Positions 36,149 through 44,823 of a DNA stretch of 64,000 nt are shown in pieces (within the stretch, counting starts at the first letter, position 1; each line of letters begins with the position of its first letter). Source of the DNA: Duffyella gerundensis (GTDB lineage Bacteria; Pseudomonadota; Gammaproteobacteria; Enterobacterales; Enterobacteriaceae); assembly GCF_001517405.1 (NCBI RefSeq), contig NZ_LN907829.1, positions 62,001 to 126,000 on the forward strand. The letters are read 5' to 3'. The position numbers and the translations under genes are program-made. The notes below the pieces were generated by a model, which saw nothing but the letters and a program-made list of their open reading frames with translations, did not search any database and was not told the origin of the DNA.

Positions 36149-36817
36149 ATGTACATCTTTGCTTATCTACGTGCTTCCACGCGAGAGCAGGACGCGGAAC
36201 GTGCCCGAAATCGTCTTCAGCAGTTTGTTGCCGAACGAGGACACCGGATTGCCAGCTGGTACGTCGAGAATGTATCTGGCGCGTCACTGAGGCGACCTGA
36301 GCTGATGCGACTGCTTGAGAACGCGGCGCCGGGTGATGCGATACTGATAGAACAGGTTGATCGCTTATCCCGTCTTGATGATGATGGCTGGAAAACACTT
36401 AAAGAGCTTATAAGCAGCAAAAGCCTGTCGATTATCAGCCTGGATCTGCCCACAAGTTATGTCGCGCTCGAGAACCATCGCGGAGACGAATTCACAGCCG
36501 CCATGCTGCGCGCTATAAACGCAATGATGCTGGATATGCTTGCAGCTATCGCGCGCAAGGACTATCAGGACAGACGTCGCCGGCAGAGCGAAGGCATAGT
36601 AAAGGCAGTAGAAGGTGGTAAATTCAAAGGCCGTCAGCCGAATCTGCAGATGCATCAGAATGTCATTAAGCTTCGTTTGCAAAACGGGATGAGTATCCGT
36701 GAGACAGCTTCAATATGCGGCATTTCAGAGCGTCAGGTGATTCGGATAACGCAGCGCCATCTCAGTAATTGCGATCCTGAAGGGAAGGGGGTAGGTGATG
36801 AACAACAAATCATTTAG
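36149..36817 (+). CDS. Serine resolvase/invertase
   Basis: 222 residues. The N-terminal resolvase domain has the catalytic Ser at about 10 (AYLRASTREQDAERARNRLQ), IEQVDRLSRLDDDGWKTLKE and the long E-helix (LDMLAAIARKDYQDRRRRQS). A Hin-type helix-turn-helix follows (GMSIRETASICGISERQVIR). Such enzymes resolve plasmid multimers or cointegrates. The phased AGTCAT repeats directly upstream are candidate binding sites. The gene overlaps the next one by 20 bases, in a different frame. Confidence 0.92.
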   Translation: MYIFAYLRASTREQDAERARNRLQQFVAERGHRIASWYVENVSGASLRRPELMRLLENAAPGDAILIEQVDRLSRLDDDGWKTLKELISSKSLSIISLDLPTSYVALENHRGDEFTAAMLRAINAMMLDMLAAIARKDYQDRRRRQSEGIVKAVEGGKFKGRQPNLQMHQNVIKLRLQNGMSIRETASICGISERQVIRITQRHLSNCDPEGKGVGDEQQII

Positions 36818-37202
36818 GAGGGGAGTTCAGGCCGCAAGTGGTTATAAAAAATTAACCAAGACAGCCCGAATTCTGCAGGATACATCTGAGCGCTGGGCCA
36901 GTCGTCATGGTTTACCATCGTTCGTGGGACGATTGCCAGTTCCGATATTGATAGCATTATTAATAACTATTCTGCTTTTTAGTGGCTTATTAATAGGCGG
37001 GGTCATACTTTTGATCGCTGCCTTTGTTTACATGCTGACTAACATTACCATTAATCCTTCCGACGAGGATTATGGATCGCGGGACAGTAGTTATGGGGGG
37101 CATGAATATCGAGACGGGCCTGAAGGTTTTGGGCTTTACTCAGGCCCGGACGACATAAATGTGACCTCTGGACGCGTTGATTGGGATGATGATGAAGATT
37201 AA
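36798..37202 (+). CDS. DUF3742-like membrane protein
   Basis: 134 residues. The ATG at 36798 is preceded by GGAAGGGGG. It has a basic N-terminus (SFRRGVQAASGYKKLTKTAR), two closely spaced membrane helices (VPILIALLITILLFSGLLIG; VILLIAAFVYMLTNITI) and an acidic, Gly/Tyr-rich tail ending DWDDDED. Size, layout and its place next to the TraG-like gene at the end of a GI-type T4SS fit the DUF3742 proteins of PFGI-1-like elements. It is convergent with traG, sharing a perfect hairpin at the 3' ends. Function unknown. Confidence 0.65.
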   Translation: MNNKSFRRGVQAASGYKKLTKTARILQDTSERWASRHGLPSFVGRLPVPILIALLITILLFSGLLIGGVILLIAAFVYMLTNITINPSDEDYGSRDSSYGGHEYRDGPEGFGLYSGPDDINVTSGRVDWDDDED

Positions 37203-37222
37203 GTAACTAATCTTCATCATCA
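37187..37222. terminator. Perfect 15-bp hairpin shared by two convergent genes
   Basis: TGATGATGAAGATTA (37187-37201) and TAATCTTCATCATCA (37208-37222) are exact complements around agtaac. The left arm includes the last codons and stop of the DUF3742-like gene. It probably stops transcription from both sides. Confidence 0.65.
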
Positions 37223-37228
37223 ATTCTC

Positions 37229-38737
37229 TTATAATTTAACCGCTCCCTTAGCTGCTTCTACGGCGCTGCCGCCAGCCTTTTGAACTTGATTTGTACCGCT
37301 TTTCAATGCGCCATCGAGCACACCACCCACCCTGACACCTGCCCAAGACAAAGCCCCCATCCAGAACGCCGGCAGTACCAGAAACATCGATGCCATAACG
37401 AAGTTCATGATCAGATCATCCGAGCTGTTCTGAAAGCCGGCCATGTTGAAACTGCTGTGCGTGTCCGAGCTGTAGAGCGCCGTCAGCAGCCAGCTGTCCA
37501 GCCAGCGCGCCAGTTCCCACCAGAACGTCAGGAAGTTAAGGGCGAATACCACAAACGTCAGCGTGATAACCGTTTTAATCTCATACGCTGAAAAAGCCAG
37601 AATAAGCGGCAGGACTACTACCACGGCCATCAGCAGTACGGCCTGCACCATGGGCAGCGCCTGGCGCATGGCGTCGAATGCCGGAAACGCCGCGACGCTT
37701 CCCAGTGCGGTTCCGCCGATTGCCGCAACGCGCGACACCGAGTTATCCAGGGTGAAATCCGCATTGCCGCCGTAGCCGGCATAAACGTGGCCGCCCTGTG
37801 AAACCGTCAGGCTTTCAGGGCTTACCAGGCGACGTATTACGGCCTCCCGGTAGTCGGTCGCATTGCCGCCGATCATGGACATGGCTGCGGAAAGACGGGT
37901 CCATAATCCCGGATCAGCCTGGTCAACGACGCGGGCCTGCAGGCCGGTTTCGGCCTTGCTCCACCATTCGCTGCAGGTCGGATAGCCGCCCCGGCCAGTG
38001 TCCGGGCGCCCGCTGTCCCGGCTTTCGCTCCACGGAAACGCGGCGCGGGGCGTTTTTGACTGCAGGCTGCCGTAATAGCTGCCCAGAAACGTCTTGCTGC
38101 CAATCCATTCAATGTCGCGCAGGGTAGCTTTATCCTTCGTCTGGCCCTGATCCTCGCGCTTCCACATGTACAGCGCCAGCGAATAGCAGTCGTTGGTGAA
38201 GTCCTGCAGCTCCTCGGCGAGCCCCTTGTTATTGATGCGCGTGTGCTGCACCTCAAAGCGGATCTGGCGCATGTCAGGACGACAGGGGATGGTGGCGACG
38301 GACGCCTGGGTGATGCCTTTTGCCAGCTTGTGCATCAGATACCACCAAATCGGTGCGGCGGCCGTCTGGTCGTTAAGGCTGGAAATCACGGGCGAATAGC
38401 CGGTGTCATCCGGCGCCTTTGGCGTCCAGGTGCCGCACGTCTGCGCGCGGGAGGCATCATATTTGATGGTGCTCATGTCCACGTTCATCAGCGGCATGCA
38501 GCAGGCAATCATGACCAGAAAGGAGGTGTAAATGGCGTGCTCCATCCGGGGAATGGACAGCGCACCCTTGTTTCCCTCATCCTCACCTTCCTCCCGGACC
38601 TTCAGCCAGATGCCGATAAGGCGAAAGGCCACCGGAGCGGCAAAAAGGCCGGTACTGAGCAGGATATTCCACAGGCCGTTATTGACGACCCAGCCGAGCA
38701 GGGTCAGGAAATACTCCAGGTAACTGTTGGTCAGCAT
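37229..38737 (-). CDS. TraG N-terminal-like T4SS inner-membrane protein
   Basis: 502 residues. N-terminal helices (LEYFLTLLGWVVNNGLWNIL; AIYTSFLVMIACCMPLMNVD), a central periplasmic region with Cys residues (AQTCGTW, TIPCRPD, YPTCSEWW), and a block of C-terminal helices (VQAVLLMAVVVVLPLILAFS; TVITLTFVVFALNFLTFWWE; MNFVMASMFLVLPAFWMGAL). It resembles the TraG_N family, involved in mating-pair stabilisation or entry exclusion in F and SXT systems, and the TraG-like protein closing GI-type T4SS clusters. It is the last gene of its operon; the start is next to the stop of the 127-residue membrane protein. Confidence 0.88.
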   Translation of the reverse strand: MLTNSYLEYFLTLLGWVVNNGLWNILLSTGLFAAPVAFRLIGIWLKVREEGEDEGNKGALSIPRMEHAIYTSFLVMIACCMPLMNVDMSTIKYDASRAQTCGTWTPKAPDDTGYSPVISSLNDQTAAAPIWWYLMHKLAKGITQASVATIPCRPDMRQIRFEVQHTRINNKGLAEELQDFTNDCYSLALYMWKREDQGQTKDKATLRDIEWIGSKTFLGSYYGSLQSKTPRAAFPWSESRDSGRPDTGRGGYPTCSEWWSKAETGLQARVVDQADPGLWTRLSAAMSMIGGNATDYREAVIRRLVSPESLTVSQGGHVYAGYGGNADFTLDNSVSRVAAIGGTALGSVAAFPAFDAMRQALPMVQAVLLMAVVVVLPLILAFSAYEIKTVITLTFVVFALNFLTFWWELARWLDSWLLTALYSSDTHSSFNMAGFQNSSDDLIMNFVMASMFLVLPAFWMGALSWAGVRVGGVLDGALKSGTNQVQKAGGSAVEAAKGAVKL

Positions 38738-39120
38738 TATGACGCTCCCGTGCCGCTGAGCAGCACCAGTTCACACACCACGGCGAAAATCACGCTGACC
38801 GCGGCGATCCGCATAAGCGGCTGCCGGTACTGCGACCTGAACCCCGGCGCGCGCAGGATTTTCACAAATCCCCACGTCAGGCCGCCGTATATCGCCAGCC
38901 GCCACATCAGCCAGCCGTATTTTGCCTGCTCCATCCACTTGCTGAAGGCGGCCGCCTGGTCAGAGTTTTTGATCGCGTTGTCCGCAATAACCAGCGCGGC
39001 CAGCAGCAGAGCCAGCAGCGTGCCGGTAATGATCAGCGTGCGCTGCAGAACGGGATGACGACGGAAAAATGAGGCGCGGCGCGCCTCCTTTACAGGTTTC
39101 ATGGTGCGGGCCTCTCTCAT
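38737..39120 (-). CDS. Small T4SS-associated membrane protein
   Basis: 127 residues with three hydrophobic segments (TLIITGTLLALLLAALVIAD; YGWLMWRLAIYGGLTWGFVK; LMRIAAVSVIFAVVCELVLL). The start overlaps the stop of the TIGR03755 gene (ATGA) and its stop touches the traG start, so it is a cotranscribed T4SS component. A protein of this size and topology sits here in other GI-type clusters; I cannot assign a function. Confidence 0.75.
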   Translation of the reverse strand: MREARTMKPVKEARRASFFRRHPVLQRTLIITGTLLALLLAALVIADNAIKNSDQAAAFSKWMEQAKYGWLMWRLAIYGGLTWGFVKILRAPGFRSQYRQPLMRIAAVSVIFAVVCELVLLSGTGAS

Positions 39121-40571
39121 TTGCTTTCAGTCTCGGGCACCGCCAGGCGGTTCATGCGGCTGTCCGTGTTGTCATCGCTCTGGGTCTGCGGGTTGCTGTT
39201 TACGCGGCCATTTTCGCGATCGATGATGGTCAGCACGGAGTTGCGGGACAGCTCGCGTTTGAGCTCCATTTCGTTACGCAGCGCGGTGATTTCACGATCG
39301 ATCGCTTCGACGCGGCGATCGCCTTCCGATATCGCCAGTGGCTGAGATGCCGCGTTCGGCTCTGACATACCGGTGACGAGCATGCGGCGCATGAGCAGGG
39401 CGGTTTCAACCGTATCAGCCATCGCCAGTTCGCCGGCTAGCCTCGCGGTAAGGGCGGCATTGTCCGGATCACGCTGCAGCGCCCTGATGACGCCGGCGGT
39501 AATCGGCAGGCTGCCGGTTTTCAGCTTCGCCAGGTTGGCGGCGTTTGGCGGCTCGCTGCCGTTGACGAGCTTCACAAGCTGCTCAGTATTGGTCTTTGTG
39601 GTCTCTTCAAGAATGGGCGCAAATCCCGTGCCGGCAATGGTGGTGTTGGGCTGTTGCTCTTCACCTCCGCTGGTACATTCAGACGCATTGGAGCAGGTAC
39701 GAAGTGAGCGATCGCCAAGAACCTGGACGATTGCGTCGGCGGCTTTTTCCGCACTTTCAAACTTTTTGCAGGCTCCGCCTTCACAGCTGTCGCTGTGTAC
39801 TGAGTCCGTGCTGAGAACGGGCAGGCTGTTCATCATGTTATAACCGGCGGCGGCAAGATCATGAGTAGGGCGAATCGCCTTCTGGCCCTGGCCTCCACTC
39901 ATCTCTCCGCCTATCCAGCTTCTGCCCGCTTTGCCGCCCAGCTGTTCCGATTCGTTATCCACGCGCACCGCATCAGCATCTCCACTGTTAACCAGCGATT
40001 TGTATTCCTCCATCATGGCGCCCTGAGTCCACTTATTGCCGTCGGAAAAGTTCATCATCCGCTTCGACATATTGCGGCAGTTAAGCTGCGCCTTATCAAA
40101 CGCCACATTTGCCTGCAGCACGCCGTTGGTCAGCATGTCGTACAGGCCCGGATTGGCGCGCTGTATGACCATGGCCGGCAGGCTCGCCACCGCGCCGGTG
40201 GCACCCTGGATTACTTCGCCCATGAGATTTTTGTAGCCGCTGGTTACACCGTTCAGCTGATTACCCACGGTGGTTTTCAGATCGAAGTTGCCGCACATCA
40301 GATCGCTGCTCCAGCCGATATTCATCCCCAGCTTGCGCATGCTGTTGCGCGTGGCCGGCTGAGAAATAACGGAGCCACCGCCGAGGGTGTAATACAGCTT
40401 GTCGGATACCGCGCCGCTGACGTCTTTGCCATAGCCGATCGCGCTGTTGTTGACCGAGGGGAGCGAAATGCCAAACGCCGACGAACGGTTATCATCGTCA
40501 GCCTGAGCTGAGCCGAGTGTTCCGGCGATCGCGACGGCCAGCACGGCTGTTTTAATTTTGCGTGATGACAT
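39117..40571 (-). CDS. GI-type T4SS protein, TIGR03755 (PFL_4711) family
   Basis: 484 residues. The signal peptide (KTAVLAVAIAGTLGSAQA) sends it to the periplasm. Conserved features are MNIGWSSDLMCGNFDLKTTV, LPAMVIQRANPGLYDMLTNG and ANVAFDKAQLNCRNMSKRM. It resembles TraH/TraN-like envelope proteins of F-type systems. It is required as part of the mating channel or pilus assembly in related islands, though its exact role is not known. It is followed by an overlapping small membrane protein gene and traG. Confidence 0.88.
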   Translation of the reverse strand: MSSRKIKTAVLAVAIAGTLGSAQADDDNRSSAFGISLPSVNNSAIGYGKDVSGAVSDKLYYTLGGGSVISQPATRNSMRKLGMNIGWSSDLMCGNFDLKTTVGNQLNGVTSGYKNLMGEVIQGATGAVASLPAMVIQRANPGLYDMLTNGVLQANVAFDKAQLNCRNMSKRMMNFSDGNKWTQGAMMEEYKSLVNSGDADAVRVDNESEQLGGKAGRSWIGGEMSGGQGQKAIRPTHDLAAAGYNMMNSLPVLSTDSVHSDSCEGGACKKFESAEKAADAIVQVLGDRSLRTCSNASECTSGGEEQQPNTTIAGTGFAPILEETTKTNTEQLVKLVNGSEPPNAANLAKLKTGSLPITAGVIRALQRDPDNAALTARLAGELAMADTVETALLMRRMLVTGMSEPNAASQPLAISEGDRRVEAIDREITALRNEMELKRELSRNSVLTIIDRENGRVNSNPQTQSDDNTDSRMNRLAVPETESK

Positions 40572-40580
40572 ACTTGCCTC

Positions 40581-41555
40581 TTAAAAATTGGTTGAATACA
40601 GAAAGGTCTGGCCGCGACGCTTGCAGCAGCTGTAGGGCTGCCACAGGGCGTACGCCTCGTTGCCGTCCTGCGCCGTGGGCCAGGCGCCGTCGGGAAATAC
40701 GGCGCAGGTGGCCGAGAGCGTGGGGGAAAGCCGCTGCCATTTATGGTTAGCCGTGCCGGTGTTTTCCTTCACCTCGCCCGGCGGCCAGTAGCCCGGCTTG
40801 CGGGTGCCCTTCAGCTGCTGATAAACGTGGATCTGCCCGGATCGGGTAATGATGTCGGCCACGCGCTGGGCGACGACGGCGGAAGCCTTGTCATCGTCCG
40901 TCTGGCTGACGAAGCCCGATCGCGGATAGAGGTTGCCCCACATGTTGGCGCTGGCCTGGCTGCCCAGCTCGCGCTGTCCGGGAATAAGCGCCTCCGGATA
41001 AAGCGACTCTGGGAGGCCCGAACGCCACATAAGGGAGTCCAGCGTACTGAGGAAGTAAGGATTAAATGCCCGGGCCGCGGTGTCGCAGGAGTAGCCGGCA
41101 ATGCTGCCGCCAATCAGGGAGGTTGCCGGATGCCCGATGGCGTCCGCGTATTTGAACTTAATGTTTGACTGACGACGTCCCGCGTCCTTGATGTCGGCGG
41201 CATTCCCTCCTCCGGCGGCGGCGCCGCTGGTCAGCCCGCCGTCAACGACTCCGGCAGCTCCGCTCATAAAAGCCATTTCATGCCAGGGATTGCCGCCCGG
41301 GCCGGTGTAGGTCGATACCACCACTTCAGGGATGTAGTGCGTCACCTTAACCGAAGTTTTGACCGAGCAACCAAAGGGCGTACACATCAGCCAGTAGCAG
41401 ACGCCGCTCACGCGCCAGCTGATGCAGTCCTGCGTCACCGCGCTGGCGATAATCCCGGCGGTATTGATGGCGGCGAGCGTGGCGGGCGCTGCGGCCACGG
41501 CCAGAACCGAGGCCGTGCCGGCGGCGCAGAGGTGTTTTCTAAATGATCCGGGCAT
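40581..41555 (-). CDS. GI-type T4SS protein, TIGR03756 (PFL_4710, TraU-like)
   Basis: 324 residues with a signal peptide (ASVLAVAAAPATLA). Cys-rich N-terminal part (VTQDCISWRVSGVCYWLMCT then PFGCSVKTSVKVTHYIPEVV), like TraU of F, which acts in pilus assembly and mating. A second Cys group is near the C-terminus (LSATCAVFPDGAWPTAQDGN; YSCCKRRGQTFLY). The many Cys pairs imply disulfides; the thioredoxin-like CxxC protein of this cluster (62924-63643) could serve them. It overlaps the TIGR03757 gene by one base. Confidence 0.9.
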   Translation of the reverse strand: MPGSFRKHLCAAGTASVLAVAAAPATLAAINTAGIIASAVTQDCISWRVSGVCYWLMCTPFGCSVKTSVKVTHYIPEVVVSTYTGPGGNPWHEMAFMSGAAGVVDGGLTSGAAAGGGNAADIKDAGRRQSNIKFKYADAIGHPATSLIGGSIAGYSCDTAARAFNPYFLSTLDSLMWRSGLPESLYPEALIPGQRELGSQASANMWGNLYPRSGFVSQTDDDKASAVVAQRVADIITRSGQIHVYQQLKGTRKPGYWPPGEVKENTGTANHKWQRLSPTLSATCAVFPDGAWPTAQDGNEAYALWQPYSCCKRRGQTFLYSTNF

Positions 41556-41950
41556 CAGTCTGCCCCCTGCGTGCGGTGCAGGTTTGCCTGTGCCACGTCA
41601 GCGGTGCCGTATACCACATCCCGATCATCAAATACGACGGCGGGGTACTTGTGCAGGCCGATTTCCCAGGCATGGACCACCTGACGATAGGCGCCGGCAA
41701 TCTGCGCCTGCTTCCGGGGCCAGTAGGGCGACTGAATGACCTGCTGAGCCTGCAGGGCGGCCTGCTGAGGATCTGACGACAAATCGCCGAATATGGCCTG
41801 CTGCAGACGATCGGGCCCGTCCAGCCAGACAACTTCAGAATCGGCGGTAAGGTTCAGGGGAGGGTGCTGAGCGTCGGTAAAAACGACGGTGCCTGCCATT
41901 ACCTGGATGGGTATCAGCAGGGAAAAAAACAGGAGTGGCCTGATGCGCAT
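41555..41950 (-). CDS. GI-type T4SS protein, TIGR03757 (PFL_4709) family
   Basis: 131 residues with a signal peptide (LLFFSLLIPIQVMAG). The conserved features are TVVFTDAQHPP near the start and KYPAVVFDDRDVVYGTADVA near the end, a thioredoxin-like pattern related to TrbC/TraW-like proteins. It is the first gene of the second T4SS operon (TIGR03757-03756-03755-127 aa-TraG). In related islands the TraC-like ATPase gene is close upstream; here a 4.3-kb cargo block intervenes. Confidence 0.88.
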   Translation of the reverse strand: MRIRPLLFFSLLIPIQVMAGTVVFTDAQHPPLNLTADSEVVWLDGPDRLQQAIFGDLSSDPQQAALQAQQVIQSPYWPRKQAQIAGAYRQVVHAWEIGLHKYPAVVFDDRDVVYGTADVAQANLHRTQGAD

Positions 41951-42667
41951 TGCAAATCTCCGTCACGGGTATCAGGGTGCCAGCGTGACAGCGCGTGCTC
42001 AGGGATTCAGCAGTAAACTCTATTTCGGATTTTGAAAATTTGTCGGCATTGGCGGAATCATTATGAAAAATGGAACAGCGAATGTCCGCTATGTGCCAGA
42101 AGCGGACGTTCAAAAAAGCTGGCTTACCATTTTTTATTGGGCATAGCGTCAGTCTTCTGGCCCGTAAAGAGTTAAATCTGCCTTTAGGGGCGGGCGATGC
42201 AGCCAATGTCAGCCACAGCATCTCGTGGAGAATTACATTCGAGCCCAAAAAAATGATCGCGCCAGCAAAAGAGTAAAAACTGATGCCACTCAGAGCCAGA
42301 GCAGCAAGGTATGTAAAAAAATGCATGTCAACGCAGTTATGGAGGTGTGAACAAGCTCATCATACGCATCCATAAAAAATTTCAGGAAAAGGAATAAAAA
42401 CTGCATTAGTGCATTTGACGTAACTGATGCACGTAATGAACTATTGAGCCTGCCCGGTGAAGCACAGCATGAGAATCCTCGATTTTTCTCATGCTGATAA
42501 GCATTAAGCCCTGAAGGAACGTATGAATGCACCATCCGGGAGAGTAATGCACAGAATAAAAGACAGGGATTTTTTTGTCGGGCGAACTTCGTTTTATCGG
42601 GGTTCCCCTTTACCGGTAAAAATCTCTGCAATACCAGGTTTTTTCACTTCAACTAACGAGGTTTAAG
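41951..42667. other. Junction between T4SS operon and cargo block
   Basis: Holds the likely promoter of the TIGR03757 operon and the dispersed repeat copy at 42081. A plus-strand frame at 42070-42276 (reads MSAMCQKRTF, then LNLPLGAGDAANVSHSISWR) may be a gene remnant beside the repeat. No functional gene is supported. Confidence 0.45.
42081..42110. repeat. Dispersed GTCCGC/GCGGAC repeat, left boundary of cargo
   Basis: AATGTCCGCTATGTGCCAGA followed by AGCGGACGTT: arms GTCCGCT and AGCGGAC. With the copy at 46330 it brackets the non-conjugation genes inside the T4SS cluster. Confidence 0.75.
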
Positions 42668-43093
42668 ATGAGTATTAATCCCTACGGTGCCGATCTTTTT
42701 ACAGCGTTTTATAACTCAAACGATGCAGACATTGCTTCTCAATTAGTTAACGAGCGTCTGTCTGATTCATTTCAGGATCATTCGCCTGTATTTGGCGCAA
42801 AACCTGATAAAACAGGGTTTGAGAACAGCGTGCGCTTTATTAATAAAGCTTTCCGGCAGGTTTATCATGTTGACCGGATGATTGAACAGGGTGATACCGT
42901 TGTCGCAATCTGGCATGCAGAGGTAGAGCATACGGGACAGTTTCTTCATTTGCCGGCGACAGGCCGTCATTTTTCTCTTAACGGCATTACTGCCTATTCT
43001 CTTGAGAATGGAAAAATCACTGGTCACTGGGAGCAGTTTGATCAGCTTTCAATGCTCCAGGCGCTCGACATCATCCCTAAACTGGTAAGTTGA
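42668..43093 (+). CDS. SnoaL-like (NTF2-fold) protein
   Basis: 141 residues; ATG 42668 after AACGAGG. An NTF2-type alpha+beta cone with the SnoaL pattern: LVNERLSDSFQDHSPVFG near the start, GDTVVAIWHAEVEHTGQF in the middle and ENGKITGHWEQFDQLSMLQA near the end. Such proteins act as polyketide cyclases, isomerases or small-molecule-binding proteins. It precedes an HxlR regulator and an NAD(P)-binding oxidoreductase on the same strand, a common trio around quinone or electrophile stress. Substrate unknown. Confidence 0.85.
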   Translation: MSINPYGADLFTAFYNSNDADIASQLVNERLSDSFQDHSPVFGAKPDKTGFENSVRFINKAFRQVYHVDRMIEQGDTVVAIWHAEVEHTGQFLHLPATGRHFSLNGITAYSLENGKITGHWEQFDQLSMLQALDIIPKLVS

Positions 43094-43221
43094 TTAGCTG
43101 AGACTGCAGACATTCAGGGGTAATCTCAGACATGAGTGAAGAGTCATGTCACCCAAAACGCATCGCTGTGTGATAATTTATGATTCAGGTGCTGGCGCCA
43201 AAAACTTTAGGTCAGATACAT

Positions 43222-43575
43222 ATGTTGAAATGTAACCTGCCATCATGCGGTGTGGCGAGATTTCTCATTTTACTTGATGGTCCCTGGGCAACGTTAATTG
43301 TCAGAGAATTGCTGCGTGGTCCTCAGCGTTTTAGCGAATTACGTACATCACTAACTGGTATCAGCGCGCATACACTCACCCACCGTTTGCGACGCTTTGA
43401 AAAGAGCGGATTGGTCATGCGTACCGCTTATGCTGAAACACCACCCAAGGTGATTTATGAACTGACGGAATTGGGTAAATCACTGGAACCGATTCTGCTG
43501 ACCATGAATAACTGGGGACAGAACATTCCAGACGACGTACTCAGGTCCGCAATAGTTAATGATAACGAGATGTGA
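43222..43575 (+). CDS. HxlR-family transcription regulator
   Basis: 117 residues from ATG 43222; a 14-residue longer start at 43180 is possible. It has one winged helix: GPWATLIVRELLRGPQRFSE, then SLTGISAHTLTHRLRRFEKS and PPKVIYELTELGKSLEPIL. A Cys near the N-terminus (MLKCNLPSC) matches the redox or electrophile-sensing Cys of HypR/YodB-type HxlR proteins, so quinone or aldehyde stress is a possible signal. It lies between the SnoaL-like and oxidoreductase genes, which it probably controls. Confidence 0.88.
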   Translation: MLKCNLPSCGVARFLILLDGPWATLIVRELLRGPQRFSELRTSLTGISAHTLTHRLRRFEKSGLVMRTAYAETPPKVIYELTELGKSLEPILLTMNNWGQNIPDDVLRSAIVNDNEM

Positions 43576-43907
43576 GCCAGGACTTTAAAAATGACATACC
43601 GAAATAACCAGGTTAATCACAGACACCTGCAACTGGCTGCTGAATAAAAATCAGTAACGGCCTGCTTTTGCGGGATAGAATTTATGAGGCAATGTCTGAG
43701 ATTAATGGTGAATCAGAAATAAATTTATGGAGGTACAGGCGCCTGAAAAGTGAAAAAATTACGTGATGTTTTAATCGCAAGAATTATTTATTTAAATACG
43801 TCCTGATTATAAGCAATCGTTTTGATGTGACGTCATTCCCACGTGCACTTTTTTAAATGTGTCCGATAAGTCACGCCACAACTCACTTTATGAAAGAGAG
43901 ATCAGAA

Positions 43908-44546
43908 ATGAAAATTGCGCTAATAGCACCAACAGGAAAAATCGGATTTGAGATTGCCAGGGAAGCACTGCGTCAGGGACATACTGTTACAGGTATTGTC
44001 AGAACAGGTCGCCCTGTTCCCGAAGAGCTGCAAGATGTCAAATTTGAAGTCGCTGATATTTATGATACGGCTTCGTTTGGAAAAGTCATTCACGGGGCTG
44101 ATGTTCTGGCCAGTGCTTTTGGCGTCCATGGCGAGCACATTGGTGAACTGGTGGGGGCCGCCCAATCCATAATCAGTGCAGCCCGTGCTGCAGATATCAA
44201 GCGTGTCATCGTTGTGGGTGGCGCTGCAAGTCTTGAAGTCGCACCGGGTGAAAAGCTGCTCAATGCCCCTTACTTTCCATCAGATTACTATCCTTATGGC
44301 CTGGCTCATGATGAGGCTTATAAAATTTATCAGACCGCAGATGACTTAGAATGGACGTTTTTCTCCCCTGCCGCGGAGATTAGTCCATCGGAGAAAACAG
44401 GCGACTACCAGACTGGTGGTGGTAGCCTATTGAAAGGCGCTGATGGTCTAAGTCGGATCTCATATGCAGACTATGCTGAAGCGTTCGTGAATGAAATTTC
44501 ACAAAGAAACCACATCAGAAGTATCATGACTGTCGCGCATCGCTGA
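43908..44546 (+). CDS. NAD(P)-binding oxidoreductase (NmrA/atypical SDR type)
   Basis: 212 residues from ATG 43908. Rossmann N-terminus MKIALIAPTGKIGFEIAREA with the GxxGxxG-like loop, then FEVADIYDTASFGKVIHGAD, IKRVIVVGGAASLEVAP and EWTFFSPAAEISPSEKTGDY. This is the atypical short-chain dehydrogenase/NmrA-like group, where no Ser-Tyr-Lys triad is required; no YxxxK motif is evident apart from HDEAYKIYQ. Likely an NAD(P)H-dependent reductase or redox sensor. It is the last gene of the plus-strand cargo unit, followed by a strong hairpin. Confidence 0.88.
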   Translation: MKIALIAPTGKIGFEIAREALRQGHTVTGIVRTGRPVPEELQDVKFEVADIYDTASFGKVIHGADVLASAFGVHGEHIGELVGAAQSIISAARAADIKRVIVVGGAASLEVAPGEKLLNAPYFPSDYYPYGLAHDEAYKIYQTADDLEWTFFSPAAEISPSEKTGDYQTGGGSLLKGADGLSRISYADYAEAFVNEISQRNHIRSIMTVAHR

Positions 44547-44555
44547 CATAATTAA

Positions 44556-44587
44556 GGGAGCCGGGGATTTACGTCCTCCCGGCTCCC
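44556..44587. terminator. Strong hairpin after the oxidoreductase gene
   Basis: GGGAGCCGGG (44556-44565) and CCCGGCTCCC (44578-44587) form a perfect 10-bp GC-rich stem, 9 bp after the stop codon. There is no T-run. Confidence 0.65.
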
Positions 44588-44823
44588 TCACACATTACGC
44601 CTGTATTCATCAATAATCACAGTTACACTTCCCCACCGGCAATTTCTGATTAAACATTCGGTGATATTTGTCCATCCCACCAGCCTGGTCTGACAATACG
44701 CGATCATTCAGCAAACTATTATTATGTGCTCGCCCTTCGGCGTGAATAACTTTTTTACGAAGGTCATCTGTTCGTAAAGAATCAGTTATTGGCGAAGATA
44801 CAGTCTGTCAGAGGCTTACTGTT

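Noticed and set aside
41951..42326. Minus-strand frame 41835-42326 as a membrane protein
   Set aside because: It crosses the dispersed repeat and the TIGR03757 start region, with no signal for translation; a product of the repeat sequence.
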